Shown: positions 1 to 8,773, counted from the stretch's first letter. The stretch is 64,000 nucleotides of DNA from Bacteroidetes bacterium RIFCSPLOWO2_12_FULL_37_12 (GCA_001769655.1 MEPC01000029.1:1-64000), one strand, 5' to 3'. Made by a program: numbers and translations. Notes: generated from the sequence alone by a model not told the origin.

Positions 1-1
1 T

Positions 2-1603
2 GCCGCAGAAGGAATGTCTCAGGATGACTTAGGTAAAGCCGAAACTAAAATAAAAGAAATACATGATAAACTGACAAACAATACTGATACCTGGGAAAAT
101 TTGGTACGTCAATTTTCAGAAGAACCTAGCTCAGCAAAAAAAGGAGGAGCACTGCCACCTTTTACCACCGGAAAAATGCAACCTGCTTTTGAGGATGCCG
201 CCTTTGCTTTGAAAGATATAGGTCAGATTTCGAGTCCCGTTAAAACCCCTTATGGCTGGCATATTATAAAATTACTTGATTTTAAAGGAATTGATGATTA
301 TGATAAAATGAGAACCGGATTGCTGACAAAAGTCCAGAAAGATTCCCGGTCAGAACTGAACCGAACCTCTCTTATTAAAAAGCTGAAAGTGGAAAATATG
401 TTCAAAGAAATTATCAAAGCAAAAGAATTGGCTTTTACAACGGCTGATAATCTTTTGCCTGAAGGTACGTGGGATTTTAACGAAGCAAATAAGACCTTCG
501 AAGCCCCTTTGTTTACCATTGGAACCAAACCCTATTCTATTCTTGAATTTTTGAAATACGTTAGGTCTTCCCAGGTAAAAAGAGCAGGAATGAGTCCCCG
601 GAGAATTATGGAACAAACGTACAGTAAGTTTACTGACGAAAAAAATCTTGAGTACGAGGAAAGCCGTCTGGAAGTTAAAAATGATGAATTTCGCAGGTTA
701 ATTGGTGAGTACAAGGAAGGTATGTTGTTATTTGAAATGATGGATAAAATGGTATGGAGTAAATCCATTGAAGATACATCGGGTTTGCGTTCCTATTGGA
801 TTGAACACAAAGATAAATATCAATGGAAAGAACGCCTCGAAGCCACTATATACAGTGCCATTGATTCAATGACGCTTGCCAGGGTTATCAGAGAAATGGA
901 AAAAGGGCGTTATTATGTGAGTGATATGGCGTTGGATAATATTTATTATGATTTTGCAAAATTTACACTGCGTAATGATTCAAAATTAATCCTCGACAAA
1001 GTGGCATCCATCCTGAATGAATCAAAAGATTTAACCATGGATGTGGAGGCACACACTGACTCAAAAGGCACCGACCAACGTAATATGAATCTTTCCAAGA
1101 AAAGAGCGGAATCGGCAAGAGATTATATTGTAAGTAAAGGAATTGATAAGGGGAGAGTGAATGCCATTGGATTTGGCGAAACAAAACTTTTGGTAGCCGA
1201 TGCAAAAACAAATGAAGAACATCAAAAAAACAGACGCTCCACTTTTTCTGCTTATTCCTCTGATTTGAATGCCTTGGTTAAATTGATTAATAAAACATCC
1301 AGTTTGAATTTTAAAATCATGGAAAAGAAAATAGAAAAAGGAGACGATGAATTGAGCCGTGCCATTAAATGGGAAATTGGTTCCCAGTATGCACGGATTG
1401 AAAACCGTTGGGCTTATGTCGTTGTGAAACAACTACTTCCTCCTATGGTAAAAACGTTCGAAGAAGCGAAGGGAGAAGTTACTACCGATTATCAGAAATA
1501 CCTTGAAGATCTTTGGCTGGAAGAGCTGAGAAAAGCATATCCACCGATTATAAATGAAGTGGAAGTTAAGTCGCTTGTGAAACAACCTACGACCGTACAA
1601 TAA
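2..1603 (+). CDS. Parvulin-type peptidyl-prolyl isomerase with inserted OmpA-like domain (5' end outside window)
   Basis: The frame is open to the first base, so the N-terminus (signal peptide and probably a first rotamase domain) lies upstream. Numbered from the Met at 14, residues 1-92 end a PpiC/SurA-type rotamase domain (GGALPPFTTGKM, FEDAAFAL, TPYGWHIIKL). The C-terminal part (MVKTFEEAKGEVTTDYQKYL, WLEELRKAYPP) is the usual end of periplasmic PPIases of Bacteroidota. Between them, about residues 309-415, sits an OmpA/MotB-like peptidoglycan-binding segment (YYDFAKFTLRNDSKLILDKV, VEAHTDSKGTDQRNMNLSKK, RVNAIGFGE, NRRSTF). Family knowledge suggests a periplasmic chaperone for outer-membrane proteins; anchoring to peptidoglycan is my inference. 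The stop is 2 bases before the next ATG. Confidence 0.88.
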   Translation, partial: AAEGMSQDDLGKAETKIKEIHDKLTNNTDTWENLVRQFSEEPSSAKKGGALPPFTTGKMQPAFEDAAFALKDIGQISSPVKTPYGWHIIKLLDFKGIDDYDKMRTGLLTKVQKDSRSELNRTSLIKKLKVENMFKEIIKAKELAFTTADNLLPEGTWDFNEANKTFEAPLFTIGTKPYSILEFLKYVRSSQVKRAGMSPRRIMEQTYSKFTDEKNLEYEESRLEVKNDEFRRLIGEYKEGMLLFEMMDKMVWSKSIEDTSGLRSYWIEHKDKYQWKERLEATIYSAIDSMTLARVIREMEKGRYYVSDMALDNIYYDFAKFTLRNDSKLILDKVASILNESKDLTMDVEAHTDSKGTDQRNMNLSKKRAESARDYIVSKGIDKGRVNAIGFGETKLLVADAKTNEEHQKNRRSTFSAYSSDLNALVKLINKTSSLNFKIMEKKIEKGDDELSRAIKWEIGSQYARIENRWAYVVVKQLLPPMVKTFEEAKGEVTTDYQKYLEDLWLEELRKAYPPIINEVEVKSLVKQPTTVQ

Positions 1604-1605
1604 TA

Positions 1606-3261
1606 ATGGCTGAAACTAAAGAATCCTGGGGCTCCCGTGTTGGTTTAATACTTGCCATGGCTGGAAATGCTGTTGGACTTGGAAATTTTTTGCGTTTTCC
1701 GGTTCAGGCAGTACAGAATGGGGGAGGAGCTTTTATCATACCTTATCTCGTTTCCTTCTTGGTAATGGGAATCCCAATGCTATGGATCGAATGGGCTATT
1801 GGAAGATACGGTGGAAAATTCGGTGACCACTCTACCCCTTTTGTGCTGGGTAGAATGGGTAAAGCCAACTTTTGGAAATACTTCGGTGTTTTTGGTATTT
1901 GGACCAACCTGGCAGTGGCATCTTACTATTGTTACCTTGAATCATGGACACTTGCCTATACATGGTTTTCAATTGACGGTACTTTTGTTGGAAAATCTCT
2001 CGAAGATGTGTCTGCCTTTTTCAATTCTTATACCGATTTAGGTACAGGGGGAATCATTAATTTCCCAAAAGTAGCAATCATTTTTTTCCTGATTACCTTA
2101 ATTCTGAATACCTACATACTATCCAGAGGGTTGGATAAGGGGGTAGAACTTGCTTCTAAAATAGGAATGCCACTCTTAATACTCTTTGGCGTATTTTTAG
2201 CCATCAAAGGGGTCACTATGGTAGCCGGTACGGAACCACATTCACCAAAATTTGATGGAAGCGTAGGGCTTGATTTTCTTTGGTCACCCCAATTTGATTC
2301 CTTGAAAAATCCGAAAGTATGGATGGCGGCCGCCGGGCAAATATTTTTCACGTTGTCAGTAGGAATGGGAACTATTCAATGCTATGCCTCTTATGTAAAA
2401 CCGAAACAAGACATAGCCCTGAATGCCATGTCAGCCGGTTGGATGAATGAATTTGTGGAAGTAGTATTGGGAAGTGCAATAGTAATTCCCATCGCAGTAG
2501 GATACATGGGATTGGATTGGGTGAAAGCGAATGCAGGATTTATGATGGGCTTTAAAACGATGCCTTTTCTTTTTCAGCAATGGGGAACGGCACTTTCTGT
2601 ATTGGCAGGTATTTGCTGGTTTGGTTTGTTATTTTTTGCAGGAATTACTTCGTCTCTTGCCATGGGAACACCCTGGATGGGGTTCATTCAGGATGAATTC
2701 AAGTGGAGCCGGAATAAATCAGCTATTTCATTTGGCGTCATTATTTTTGTTCTTGCATTACCTTGTATATTATTTTTTGAAAAAGGGGTCTTTGATGAAT
2801 TTGATTATTGGGCAGGGACTTTTTCATTGGTTGTTTTTGCTCTTGCAGAGGTGATTATTTTTGCATGGGTAAAAAACAACTTGAAACTTGGGTGGGATGA
2901 AATCAATGAGGGTTCCGACATGAAAGTTCCGCACATTTATAAATTCATCATCCGTTTTGTTACTCCAGCTTTTTTGATTTTTGTATTTTTTGGTTCTATG
3001 ATAAATCCTCTTGGAGGGGATTGGTTGGGAGCTTTAAGTAGTTTGTTTTCAGGAAATGGCTGGCCCCTTGACAAAGGGAGCGTCATCAGTCAGATGTTTC
3101 ATTTGCATGTTGCAGACACCCGTTGGTTTATTGATGGAAGAATAACCGATTTGTTTATTACCGATATGTCACGATTCTTACTCATTCTTGTTTTTGCGGG
3201 TATCGGATATCTGGTTTATATTGCAGGAAAGAGGAGGAAGAGAGAGGGGAATTATGTATAG
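1606..3261 (+). CDS. Sodium-dependent transporter of the NSS/SNF family
   Basis: A 551-residue multispanning inner-membrane protein. The N-terminus carries the neurotransmitter:sodium symporter signature (WGSRVGLILAMAGNAVGLGN followed by FLRFP), where TM1 binds sodium and substrate. Family members import amino acids or related solutes with sodium; the substrate cannot be read here. A basic tail (AGKRRKRE) ends the protein. The start lies 2 bases after the PPIase stop, so co-transcription is likely. About 175 bases downstream is a MetS-like micro-subunit gene, which in other NSS systems accompanies methionine/alanine carriers and supports an amino-acid substrate. Confidence 0.93.
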   Translation: MAETKESWGSRVGLILAMAGNAVGLGNFLRFPVQAVQNGGGAFIIPYLVSFLVMGIPMLWIEWAIGRYGGKFGDHSTPFVLGRMGKANFWKYFGVFGIWTNLAVASYYCYLESWTLAYTWFSIDGTFVGKSLEDVSAFFNSYTDLGTGGIINFPKVAIIFFLITLILNTYILSRGLDKGVELASKIGMPLLILFGVFLAIKGVTMVAGTEPHSPKFDGSVGLDFLWSPQFDSLKNPKVWMAAAGQIFFTLSVGMGTIQCYASYVKPKQDIALNAMSAGWMNEFVEVVLGSAIVIPIAVGYMGLDWVKANAGFMMGFKTMPFLFQQWGTALSVLAGICWFGLLFFAGITSSLAMGTPWMGFIQDEFKWSRNKSAISFGVIIFVLALPCILFFEKGVFDEFDYWAGTFSLVVFALAEVIIFAWVKNNLKLGWDEINEGSDMKVPHIYKFIIRFVTPAFLIFVFFGSMINPLGGDWLGALSSLFSGNGWPLDKGSVISQMFHLHVADTRWFIDGRITDLFITDMSRFLLILVFAGIGYLVYIAGKRRKREGNYV

Positions 3262-3346
3262 AAATAGAAAATAGAAGATAGAAAATAGAAGATAGAAGAT
3301 AGAAAATAGAAGATAGAAAATAGAAGATAGAAAATAGAAAATAGAA
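3262..3346 (+). repeat. Tandem heptamer array (AGAAAAT/AGAAGAT)
   Basis: About twelve head-to-tail 7-base units alternating ATAGAAA and ATAGAAG fill the gap just after the transporter stop. The array resumes briefly after the dispersed element at 3351-3401 (3410-3430). Period 7 recurs in other gaps of the window with different unit sequences. Confidence 0.85.
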
Positions 3347-3350
3347 TAAA

Positions 3351-3401
3351 ACCTTCAAGGTTTGGTACGGATTTGAGGCGACAGATAACCTAGAAGGTTT
3401 G
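3351..3401 (+). repeat. Dispersed palindromic element, copy 1
   Basis: The element starts with ACCTTCAAGGTTT, has a core GATTTGAGGCG and ends AACCTAGAAGGTTTG, so the ends are inverted copies. A second copy in the opposite orientation lies at 27085-27136 with the same ends and core. Both copies are followed by AGAAAATAGAAAATAGAAAA heptamers, so the repeated unit may include them. Confidence 0.75.
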
Positions 3402-3436
3402 TATTAGTTTAGAAAATAGAAAATAGAAAAAAACTC

Positions 3437-3547
3437 ATGAGCACCGGAGCATTATTAATGATGGTCATCACCGAAGTAGTAATCACTTTCGTGACTGTCC
3501 GTTTCTTTATTTCTGTTTTAACTGTGAAACCGAAAGAAGGTGAGTAG
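3437..3547 (+). CDS. MetS-like small subunit of the NSS transporter (36 aa)
   Basis: A short gene of 36 codons: it starts MSTGALLMMVITEVVITF, spans the membrane once and ends in the charged tail KPKEGE. Position, size, the MST start and the single hydrophobic helix match the MetS-type small subunit that accompanies NSS-family methionine/alanine importers, known in Corynebacterium and present in other phyla. It probably assembles with the transporter encoded at 1606-3261, from which it is separated by about 175 bases of repeats. Assignment rests on pattern and neighbourhood, not on a database search. Confidence 0.72.
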   Translation: MSTGALLMMVITEVVITFVTVRFFISVLTVKPKEGE

Positions 3548-3633
3548 AGACATTGCATGCAACGTCTCTACATTCTGCTACTGCCGCTGTTAACTGCCAC
3601 TTTTTTGATTTTCTCAAACCTGTTTAAGACCGG

Positions 3634-4569
3634 TTAGCTTGTTGCCCCACGTCCCCATTCATCCATCTCCTCCTTACTCCATAAATCCGGAAAAAAAATC
3701 CTGCGCTGAAAACGCGGCGGTAAATATTTCTGCCAGTTTGTGCCACCGGTGGCGGCTATTACATCCGGGTCATTTTGTAAATACCTGACGGCAGAACGAT
3801 AGTGCACTAAGGGCCAATGTACGTTCACATTCAAATCAAATTGCTTATATTCTTTTTGCAGATTTTCATCTTTTCCATAAATAGATGCTGTTTGCTGAAA
3901 ATAGTTGTTTAAGTTTTTTTCTTTGAATTCGTAAGCGGTCTTTATAAATTGGGTTGAATACTTTTCTTCAAATTGACGCAAAGTAAGTGTTTTCTTACCG
4001 GTTTGAAGTTCCACCGAGCCGGTTTTCCAGTAAATATGTTCATACATTTCCTCGAAGCTCTCTGAATTTTTCAAATTATTTCTCGCGCCGGGTGACACTA
4101 AATTAATGAAATCAGTGGCACAAATTTCAATTAAACGGTATTGAGCCGACTGAAATCCGCTGGCGGGTAATAAAGCCATCCGGAATTTCATAAACTCTTC
4201 TTTATCCATGCCGTCCACCATGATATCAAAGGAACGTATCAGGTTTTCCCAATACCGGTTTATGCGGTGCATGCGGGTAGTCAGAAAATCCGGTTTGTGC
4301 TGTTGGTTGGTTATTTGCTGAATTTCCCACAAAATCAATTTAAAATATAACTCTGTTATCTGGTGATAAATGATGAATACGGTCTCATCGGGATATTTCG
4401 TCCTTGTGTTTTGTAAGGTAAGAAGTGTGTCAATATGAATATAATCCCAATAAGTGAGATAATCGGAATAAAGCAAACCATCGAGGTAGGAAACCATGTC
4501 CTGCCCCATGGATTTATATTTTTCTTCCAGTTGTGAAAGACGGGTTTTTATTTCGGGTGTGGGTTCCAT
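3634..4569 (-). CDS. kynA: Tryptophan 2,3-dioxygenase
   Basis: A 311-residue cytoplasmic heme enzyme that opens the indole ring of L-tryptophan with O2 to N-formylkynurenine, the first step of the kynurenine pathway. Visible family motifs are YLTYWDYIHIDTLLTLQ near the N-terminus, the substrate-pocket segment FIIYHQITELYFKLILWEI, and a C-terminal part with VHYRSAVRYL (likely proximal heme histidine), ATGGTNWQKYL and RRIFFPDLW. The start MEPTPEIKTRL is the first ATG of the frame. It stands alone: no kynurenine-pathway partners are adjacent, and upstream (right) lies repeat-rich DNA. Confidence 0.95.
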   Translation of the reverse strand: MEPTPEIKTRLSQLEEKYKSMGQDMVSYLDGLLYSDYLTYWDYIHIDTLLTLQNTRTKYPDETVFIIYHQITELYFKLILWEIQQITNQQHKPDFLTTRMHRINRYWENLIRSFDIMVDGMDKEEFMKFRMALLPASGFQSAQYRLIEICATDFINLVSPGARNNLKNSESFEEMYEHIYWKTGSVELQTGKKTLTLRQFEEKYSTQFIKTAYEFKEKNLNNYFQQTASIYGKDENLQKEYKQFDLNVNVHWPLVHYRSAVRYLQNDPDVIAATGGTNWQKYLPPRFQRRIFFPDLWSKEEMDEWGRGATS

Positions 4570-4570
4570 T

Positions 4571-4677
4571 TGTTTAGTTATTAGTCATTGGTCATTGTAT
4601 ATTGTTCATTTGTCATTGTTCATTTGTCATTGTAATTAACGCTTAATATCAAACATCAAACATCTAATATCCAATCT
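4571..4677. repeat. Intergenic short tandem repeats upstream of kynA
   Basis: Repeated TTCATTTGTCATTG units (4605-4635) are followed by AATATCAAACATCAAACATC heptamer-type units (4644-4677). No gene is visible here. The heptamers belong to the AACATCC/AACATCA family seen at 11539, 24417 and 57568. Confidence 0.7.
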
Positions 4678-4683
4678 TGTACA

Positions 4684-5232
4684 TCAATTTCCCCTGACAT
4701 TTATCTTATCTGAAATAATCAATGCCTCCGGAAAATCCTTTTTAGCGAGGTTGTATATTTGTTGTGCTTCAATGCGAGTCAGAAAATCACCTATTTTAAC
4801 TTTAAAATAGGGCTGATTATAAAAAAGATAGGTAGTGACATCAGGTATAATTTTAGATGCCAATTTCCGTTTTTCCATTGCTTCCGTTCTGTCACTGCCG
4901 GAAAAAACAAGAACCCTGTACCCTTGTGTCACTTGCTCTTCGTTATTGGGTCTCACTTGAATCAAGCTGTCCACCTCCTTGGAATCATCGTACTGAGTAT
5001 TCAAAGGGGGGGCTTTATATACTGCAACCGATTTGGAAGAATTTTTTGCATCCGGATATTTTTGTCTCAAGCCGGTTATGTCTTCATTGTATCCATAACT
5101 TCCGCCTGTGTTTTTTTTACCGGTTGAGTTGGAAGATGTTTGTGTCTGTGTACCGGCACAGGAAATACAAAAAAGTAGAACGAATAAATAAAGTACTCTG
5201 ATAATCATACTATTAGTAAACAAATGCTTCAT
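4684..5232 (-). CDS. SPOR-domain lipoprotein
   Basis: A 182-residue predicted lipoprotein. The hydrophobic segment IIRVLYLFVLLFCISC ends in a lipobox cysteine (ISC-A), followed by a Ser/Thr/Gly-rich linker. The last 75 residues fit a SPOR fold (QGYRVLVFSGSDRTEAMEKR, PYFKVKIGDFLTRIEAQQIY), which binds denuded glycan strands of peptidoglycan in known proteins. It is therefore probably attached to a periplasmic membrane face and associated with the cell wall. An internal ATG at codon 9 would also give a normal signal. The start lies inside octamer repeats. Confidence 0.82.
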   Translation of the reverse strand: MKHLFTNSMIIRVLYLFVLLFCISCAGTQTQTSSNSTGKKNTGGSYGYNEDITGLRQKYPDAKNSSKSVAVYKAPPLNTQYDDSKEVDSLIQVRPNNEEQVTQGYRVLVFSGSDRTEAMEKRKLASKIIPDVTTYLFYNQPYFKVKIGDFLTRIEAQQIYNLAKKDFPEALIISDKINVRGN

Positions 5233-5315
5233 TGTTATATAGTTTCATTGTTTGGTTGTATTAATATGACTCGTTAACAATGCAACAATGCAACAATGTA
5301 ACAATGCAACAATGA
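5228..5315. repeat. Octamer (ACAATGNA) arrays facing each other
   Basis: TTCATTGTTATATAGTTTCA at 5229 onward is the reverse-strand form of ACAATGAA units, and AACAATGCAACAATGCAACA from 5276 on is the forward form. About 20 bases lie between the two arms. This is the same repeat type that frames the four-helix-bundle cassette at 14149-14590, but here no gene lies between the arms. Confidence 0.7.
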
Positions 5316-5326
5316 AAATACAACTC

Positions 5327-8300
5327 TCAATCAATCAACACACACAAATTATTTTTAAAATCTTCCTCTACCGTCTTAAATTTCACATCTTTTTTTACTT
5401 GACCGTTTTTGTACTGGACGGAAACCCTGTCGTTCCTACCGGCAATTTTTTGAGAACGAACCGGCTCTTGTTTTTGTGGCGTTTCCTGGTTTCCATTGGT
5501 CATTTCAGGACGTTTGAATACCGATTGCGCCTCCTCTTTTGTTGTCCGCAGGTGGTCGGCTCTCCGTCTGGGAATCTGCGCCTCGTGTACTTGCTCTGAA
5601 TCCTGAACTGGAATAAACCCGTGGCATAGAAAACGAAGTGTTGAAAAGTTAACTTGCTCAATCATTCGTTTAAATAACTCAAAGGATTCAAATTTATAAA
5701 TAAGCAATGGGTCTTTTTGTTCGTAAACGGCATTCTGCACTGAAACTTTCAGGTCATCCATTTCCCGGAGATGTTCTTTCCATGAATCATCAATAATAGT
5801 TAGTGTCACTGCTTTTTCAATGGATTTTACCAATTCAAGGCATTTATTATTTATGGCTTTTTTAAGATTAACCACCACAGGAATTTGAACATGCCCGTTG
5901 GAGAATGGAACTAAAACATTCTCAATGGTTGCCCCTCTTGTTTTAAAAATATCAAGAAAAATGGGATATGATTTTTCTGCCATTAATTTATTCTTCCTAT
6001 GGTAAGTAGCCAGCGCTGATTCGTAAAGATTCTGAGTAATTTCATCGGGTTTCATCTCAGAAAGTCCTTTTTTCAATTCGGGTAAATCAACGGAAAGAAT
6101 ACGAATGGTATCCATCTTAAAATTTTCCACGTCATTTTCCGGATGATATTTTCTAACTAATTCCGCACAGGTATCATAAAGAATATTGCAAATATCTAAT
6201 TCAAGGCGGTCACCATACAAAGCGTTTCTTCTCCGTTTATAAACAATTTCACGTTGCGAATTCATTACATCGTCATATTCAAGCAGTCGTTTTCGCATGG
6301 CATAATTATTTTCTTCCACTTTTTTCTGAGCACGTTCAATGGATTTTGTAACCATGCTGTGTTGAATCACTTCTCCTTCTTTCAACCCCATTCTATCCAT
6401 CAGCCGGGCAATTCTGTCTGAACCAAACAAACGCATGAGGTCATCTTCTAAGCAAACAAAAAATTGAGAAGTACCCGGATCCCCCTGCCTGCCCGCACGT
6501 CCCCGCAACTGACGGTCAACTCTCCGTGATTCATGTCGTTCGGTACCCACAATTGCCAGTCCGCCTGCCTGTACAACCTCGGGGGTTAATTTAATATCAG
6601 TGCCACGACCTGCCATGTTTGTGGCAATGGTCACCGTAGATGGTTTTCCGGCATTTGCCACGATATCAGCTTCCTTTTTGTGTAACTTGGCATTTAAAAC
6701 CTGATGCTCTATGTTTTTCATTTTTAACATCCGGCTTAATAACTCAGAAACTTCCACTGAGGTTGTTCCCACCAATACAGGTCTTTTTTCTTTGGTTAAT
6801 TTTACAATTTCATTCACCGCCTCGTTATATTTTTCCCTCTTGGTTTTATAAACAAGGTCTTCCTTGTCGGAGCGAACCATTTTTTTATGGGTAGGAATTA
6901 CCACCACGTCGAGTTTGTAAATGTCCCAGAATTCATTGGCTTCAGTTTCGGCAGTACCGGTCATGCCCGCAAGTTTATGATACATGCGGAAATAATTTTG
7001 TAGGGTGACAGTAGCAAATGTCTGAGTGGCATCTTCCACTTTTACATTTTCTTTCGCTTCTATGGCTTGATGTAACCCATCTGAATAACGGCGACCTTCC
7101 AACACACGTCCCGTCTGTTCATCTACAATTTTTATTTTCCCTTCTACAATAATATATTCAACATCTTTTTCAAATAATGTATATGCTTTTAACAGTTGAT
7201 TGATGGCATGAATCCGCTGAGATTTTTCTGTATAATCCCGCATCAGGATATCTTTCTTTTCAATTTTATCTTCGCTGGAAAAAGAAGGGTTATTCTCAAT
7301 TTCAGCAATTTCAGCGCCTACATCCGGTAAAATAAAAAATTTAGGATCTTCGCCCTGATTGGTGATGAGGTCAACTCCTTTATCAGTTAACTCAATGGTA
7401 TTGTGTTTTTCATCAATAGTAAAAAATAAAGGAGCATCGGCTTCGGGCATCAATTTAGAATTATCCTGCAAATAAGTACTTTCCGATTTTAATAGGATCG
7501 ATTTTATTCCTTTTTCACCCAGAAATTTAATTAGCGCATTGTATTTAGGAAGACCTCTGAACGCTCTGAATAAAGCAGTTCCACCTTCTTTTTCGTTATC
7601 TTTTTCAATGAGTTTTTTTGCCTCGTTGAGAAAATTATTCACCAATTTTTTTTGTGCATCTACTAATTTCTGCACCCGGGGTCTTAGTTCATAAAACTCA
7701 TGTGACTCACCGCGCGGAACCGGTCCGGAAATAATTAAAGGCGTTCTTGCATCATCAATCAGCACAGAGTCCACTTCATCCACCATGGCAAAATGATGTT
7801 TCCGTTGAACCAACTCTTCAGGCGTTCGTGACATGTTGTCGCGTAAATAATCAAACCCGAATTCGTTGTTTGTTCCGTAGGTAATGTCAGCCAGGTAAGC
7901 CGATTTTCTTTCTTCGGTATGCGGTTGATATTTGTCTATGCAATCCACCCGTAACTGATGAAATTCAAAGATAGGTCCGTTCCACTCGGCGTCTCTTTTG
8001 GCTAGATAGTCGTTCACCGTTACAATATGCACGCCTTGTCCTGCAAGAGCATTCAGATAAGCCGGTAGCGTTGCCACTAATGTTTTACCTTCACCGGTTG
8101 CCATTTCAGAGATTTTTCCCTGATGCAAAACTACTCCGCCTATTAATTGCACGTCATAATGAACCATCTCCCAGGTAATTTCAGTACCTCCAGCCGTCCA
8201 ATGATTAAGCCATGTGGCAGTTTCACCCTCTATTACTACATTTTGTTTTTTAATTGAAATTTCTCGGTCCCATAAAGTGGCAGTGACAATTAATTTTTTG

Positions 8301-8683
8301 TTGACAGCATAACGCCGGGCTGTTTCTTTCACAACGGCAAAAGCTACAGGGAGAATTTCATTCAGCACTATTTCGGTTTGGTTGTCTTTTTCTTTTACTA
8401 ATCGGTCAATTTCTTTAAATAAATTTTCCTTTTTATCTATATCCACACCCTCATCTTCCGATTGATTTTTCAACGACTCAATTTCTTTGGAAATAGAGTC
8501 AAGTTTAGCAGAAATTATTTCTTTTAACTCTTTGGTTTTTTCACGAAGACCGTCATCGGTTAAGCCATGCAGTTTATCAAATTCAATAGTAATGGATTTA
8601 ACAATGGGCAGAATTTGTTCGGTGTCACGGGCTGACTTTGAGCCAAACAAGCCGGAAATTATTTTTGTAATGGAAAGTGCCAT
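5327..8683 (-). CDS. secA: Preprotein translocase ATPase SecA
   Basis: A 1118-residue motor that drives unfolded preproteins through SecYEG. It has a Walker A MATGEGKTLVAT near residue 195, the DEAD-type box MVDEVDSVLIDDARTPLI, GTDIKL and the IRA2 motifs ATNMAGRGTDIKL and QLRGRAGRQGDPG. It is longer than the Escherichia coli protein because of insertions in NBD1, as usual in Bacteroidota. The tail lacks the zinc-binding CxCxSG..CH motif; instead GRNDRVSVQYKNGQVKKD is present, a replacement I have seen described for this phylum. A TATTTTTG -7 box lies 13 bases upstream of the start. It stands as a single gene. Confidence 0.97.
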   Translation of the reverse strand: MALSITKIISGLFGSKSARDTEQILPIVKSITIEFDKLHGLTDDGLREKTKELKEIISAKLDSISKEIESLKNQSEDEGVDIDKKENLFKEIDRLVKEKDNQTEIVLNEILPVAFAVVKETARRYAVNKKLIVTATLWDREISIKKQNVVIEGETATWLNHWTAGGTEITWEMVHYDVQLIGGVVLHQGKISEMATGEGKTLVATLPAYLNALAGQGVHIVTVNDYLAKRDAEWNGPIFEFHQLRVDCIDKYQPHTEERKSAYLADITYGTNNEFGFDYLRDNMSRTPEELVQRKHHFAMVDEVDSVLIDDARTPLIISGPVPRGESHEFYELRPRVQKLVDAQKKLVNNFLNEAKKLIEKDNEKEGGTALFRAFRGLPKYNALIKFLGEKGIKSILLKSESTYLQDNSKLMPEADAPLFFTIDEKHNTIELTDKGVDLITNQGEDPKFFILPDVGAEIAEIENNPSFSSEDKIEKKDILMRDYTEKSQRIHAINQLLKAYTLFEKDVEYIIVEGKIKIVDEQTGRVLEGRRYSDGLHQAIEAKENVKVEDATQTFATVTLQNYFRMYHKLAGMTGTAETEANEFWDIYKLDVVVIPTHKKMVRSDKEDLVYKTKREKYNEAVNEIVKLTKEKRPVLVGTTSVEVSELLSRMLKMKNIEHQVLNAKLHKKEADIVANAGKPSTVTIATNMAGRGTDIKLTPEVVQAGGLAIVGTERHESRRVDRQLRGRAGRQGDPGTSQFFVCLEDDLMRLFGSDRIARLMDRMGLKEGEVIQHSMVTKSIERAQKKVEENNYAMRKRLLEYDDVMNSQREIVYKRRRNALYGDRLELDICNILYDTCAELVRKYHPENDVENFKMDTIRILSVDLPELKKGLSEMKPDEITQNLYESALATYHRKNKLMAEKSYPIFLDIFKTRGATIENVLVPFSNGHVQIPVVVNLKKAINNKCLELVKSIEKAVTLTIIDDSWKEHLREMDDLKVSVQNAVYEQKDPLLIYKFESFELFKRMIEQVNFSTLRFLCHGFIPVQDSEQVHEAQIPRRRADHLRTTKEEAQSVFKRPEMTNGNQETPQKQEPVRSQKIAGRNDRVSVQYKNGQVKKDVKFKTVEEDFKNNLCVLID

Positions 8684-8696
8684 ATATTAATTCACG

Positions 8697-8704
8697 CAAA
8701 AATA
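8697..8704 (-). promoter_or_regulatory. secA promoter -7 box
   Basis: The minus strand reads TATTTTTG, matching TAnnTTTG, 13 bases before the secA ATG. Confidence 0.5.
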
Positions 8705-8735
8705 CTACTTTTTTAAATTATCTTTCTTCTAAAAC

Positions 8736-8773
8736 CCTACCTCACCCCAGCCCCTCTCCAAAATGGAGAGGGG
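8736..8773 (+). repeat. Dispersed hairpin element (CCCCTCTCC...GGAGAGGGG), copy 1
   Basis: CCTCACCCCAG is followed by the perfect 9-bp stem CCCCTCTCC/GGAGAGGGG with an AAAAT loop. The same head-plus-hairpin occurs inverted at 49672-49710. It lies in the gap between the divergent secA and ABC exporter genes. Confidence 0.8.

Noticed and set aside
350-1432. Long minus-strand frames inside the PPIase gene
   Set aside because: They are shadows of the strong plus-strand coding frame and show no protein family pattern.
8600-8690. Missing zinc motif of SecA as frameshift
   Set aside because: The tail GRNDRVSVQYKNGQVKKD at the 5327 end is a known alternative in this phylum; the frame is intact over 1118 codons.
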